Shown piece after piece: positions 63,190 to 64,000 of a stretch of DNA of 64,000 nt. Below the pieces are notes generated by a model. The model was not told the DNA's origin, did not search any database, and was given only the letters and a program-made list of their open reading frames with translations. Both the position numbers and the translations under genes were made by a program. Numbering within the stretch: position 1 is the stretch's first letter; each line of letters opens with the position of its first letter. The DNA is from Allomesorhizobium camelthorni (lineage in GTDB: Bacteria > Pseudomonadota > Alphaproteobacteria > Rhizobiales > Rhizobiaceae), in NCBI RefSeq assembly GCF_011045125.1, contig NZ_JAAKZF010000009.1:62001-126000 (forward strand), read 5' to 3'.

Positions 63190-63993
63190 TCAGGCTGGCT
63201 CGGCAGCCTGTTCGGCGCGGGCGGTCTTGCGGCGCGAGATGAAGAAAGCGGCGACGAAGGTCAAGCTCATCAGGAGCACGATTGTCGGCGCGGGCGCCGA
63301 ATCGAGGAAGAAGCTCAGATAGACGCCGAAGAACGACGCCAGGGCCGCGATGGCGACCGCGAACATGAGCATGCGGTCGAAGCGGTCGGTGAGCAGGAAG
63401 GCGATGGCGCCGGGCGCGATCAGCATTGCGATGGCGATGATGATGCCGACCGCCTTCAGCGCCCCTACAATGGTCAGCGACAGGATCGACAGCAGCCCGT
63501 AGTGGAGGAGCCGGACCGGCAGGCCGATGGCGCGCGCGTGCTGCGGGTCGAAGGCGTGAACGAGGAGATCGCGCCGGAAGATCATGATCGCGCCGCCCGC
63601 AATAGCGGCGATGACGCCGCTTTCGGCCACGTCGGCCCAGGTGACGCCGAGCATGTCGCCGAACAGTATATGGTCGAGGTGAACGTCGGTCTCGATCTTG
63701 GTGTAGAGCACGATGCCGAGCCCGAACATGCCGGAAAAGACGACGCCCATGACGGTATCTTCCTTGACCCGGCTGTTTTCCTTGAGGAAGCCGGTGGCCA
63801 GCGCGCAGACCATGCCCGCGCCGAATGCGCCGACGGCGAGCGGCAGGCCGGCAATATAAGCGAGCACGATGCCGGGCAGCACGGCATGGCTGATGGCGTC
63901 GCCCATCAGCGACCAGCCCTTCAGCACCAGAAAGGACGACAAGAGCGCCATCGGCACGGCGACCAGCACGGCGATGACGAAGGCCTGCTGCAT
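63190..63993 (-). CDS. Metal ABC transporter permease (SitD/MntD-like)
   Basis: A 267-residue inner-membrane permease of the ABC-3 family for manganese, iron or zinc. It has seven to eight spans. Hallmarks are VLKGWSLMGDAISHAVLPGI at the N-terminus, ENSRVKEDTVMGVVFSGMFG in the middle and KAVGIIIAIAMLIAPGAIAF near the end. It is very like rhizobial SitD. Start ATG 63993 is seven bases from the edge, and the partner permease, ATPase and binding-protein genes presumably lie beyond it, so the operon is cut by the window. Confidence 0.9.
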   Translation of the reverse strand: MQQAFVIAVLVAVPMALLSSFLVLKGWSLMGDAISHAVLPGIVLAYIAGLPLAVGAFGAGMVCALATGFLKENSRVKEDTVMGVVFSGMFGLGIVLYTKIETDVHLDHILFGDMLGVTWADVAESGVIAAIAGGAIMIFRRDLLVHAFDPQHARAIGLPVRLLHYGLLSILSLTIVGALKAVGIIIAIAMLIAPGAIAFLLTDRFDRMLMFAVAIAALASFFGVYLSFFLDSAPAPTIVLLMSLTFVAAFFISRRKTARAEQAAEPA

Positions 63994-64000
63994 GAAGGGA

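Overview
The window looks like a chromosomal stretch from a high-GC alphaproteobacterium of the Rhizobiales, most like Mesorhizobium or a close relative. The evidence is the family content (sorbitol/mannitol and alpha-glucoside operons in the order known from Sinorhizobium meliloti, many MalK-type ABC importers, class III cyclases, a DUF1127/LysR pair) and the rhizobial-style palindromic repeats in the gaps. No rRNA, tRNA, CRISPR array, insertion sequence or phage gene was recognised. Species assignment is inference.

Layout. 0-13.7 kb: two divergent operons for amino sugars. Leftward run a BadF-type sugar kinase, a GntR/HutC regulator, a SIS-domain GlcN-6-P deaminase, NagA, an FGGY pentulose kinase and the start of a TolB-like propeller. 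Rightward run MurQ, a complete ABC sugar importer, a Gfo/Idh/MocA oxidoreductase and a soluble class III nucleotide cyclase. Together they can take MurNAc/GlcNAc to fructose-6-phosphate. The divergent promoter region carries two mirror-image pairs of TGGTATT half-sites.

13.9-22.1 kb: three enzymes of the non-phosphorylative L-fuconate route, a double-domain aldehyde dehydrogenase with deoxyribose-phosphate aldolase, a WYL-like small protein, DoxX and ferredoxin-NADP reductase. 22.3-33.5 kb: a hydantoinase/oxoprolinase pair (HyuA/HyuB), a SorC-type regulator, a CAP-domain lipoprotein, a DUF1127 protein facing a GcvA-like LysR regulator, an SDR, an APH/choline-kinase-like protein and an aldo/keto reductase. 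33.8-42.0 kb: the smoEFGKS-mtlK polyol operon plus another SDR.

42.2-53.1 kb is the least familiar part. It has two large secreted proteins of unknown function that share a cysteine-bearing C/N-terminal domain, a LysE exporter, an AraC regulator, and an ECF sigma / membrane anti-sigma / secreted subtilase cassette. 53.1-61.2 kb: the LacI-family AglR and the aglEFGAK alpha-glucoside operon, with two perfect CAAAGCGCTTTG palindromes between regulator and operon. The window ends with a membrane-bound class III cyclase and a SitD/MntD-like metal permease.

Several families of inverted-repeat elements fill the gaps. All three ABC operons carry such an element between the binding-protein gene and the first permease gene, a position where stem-loops are known in other bacteria to let the binding protein be made in excess.
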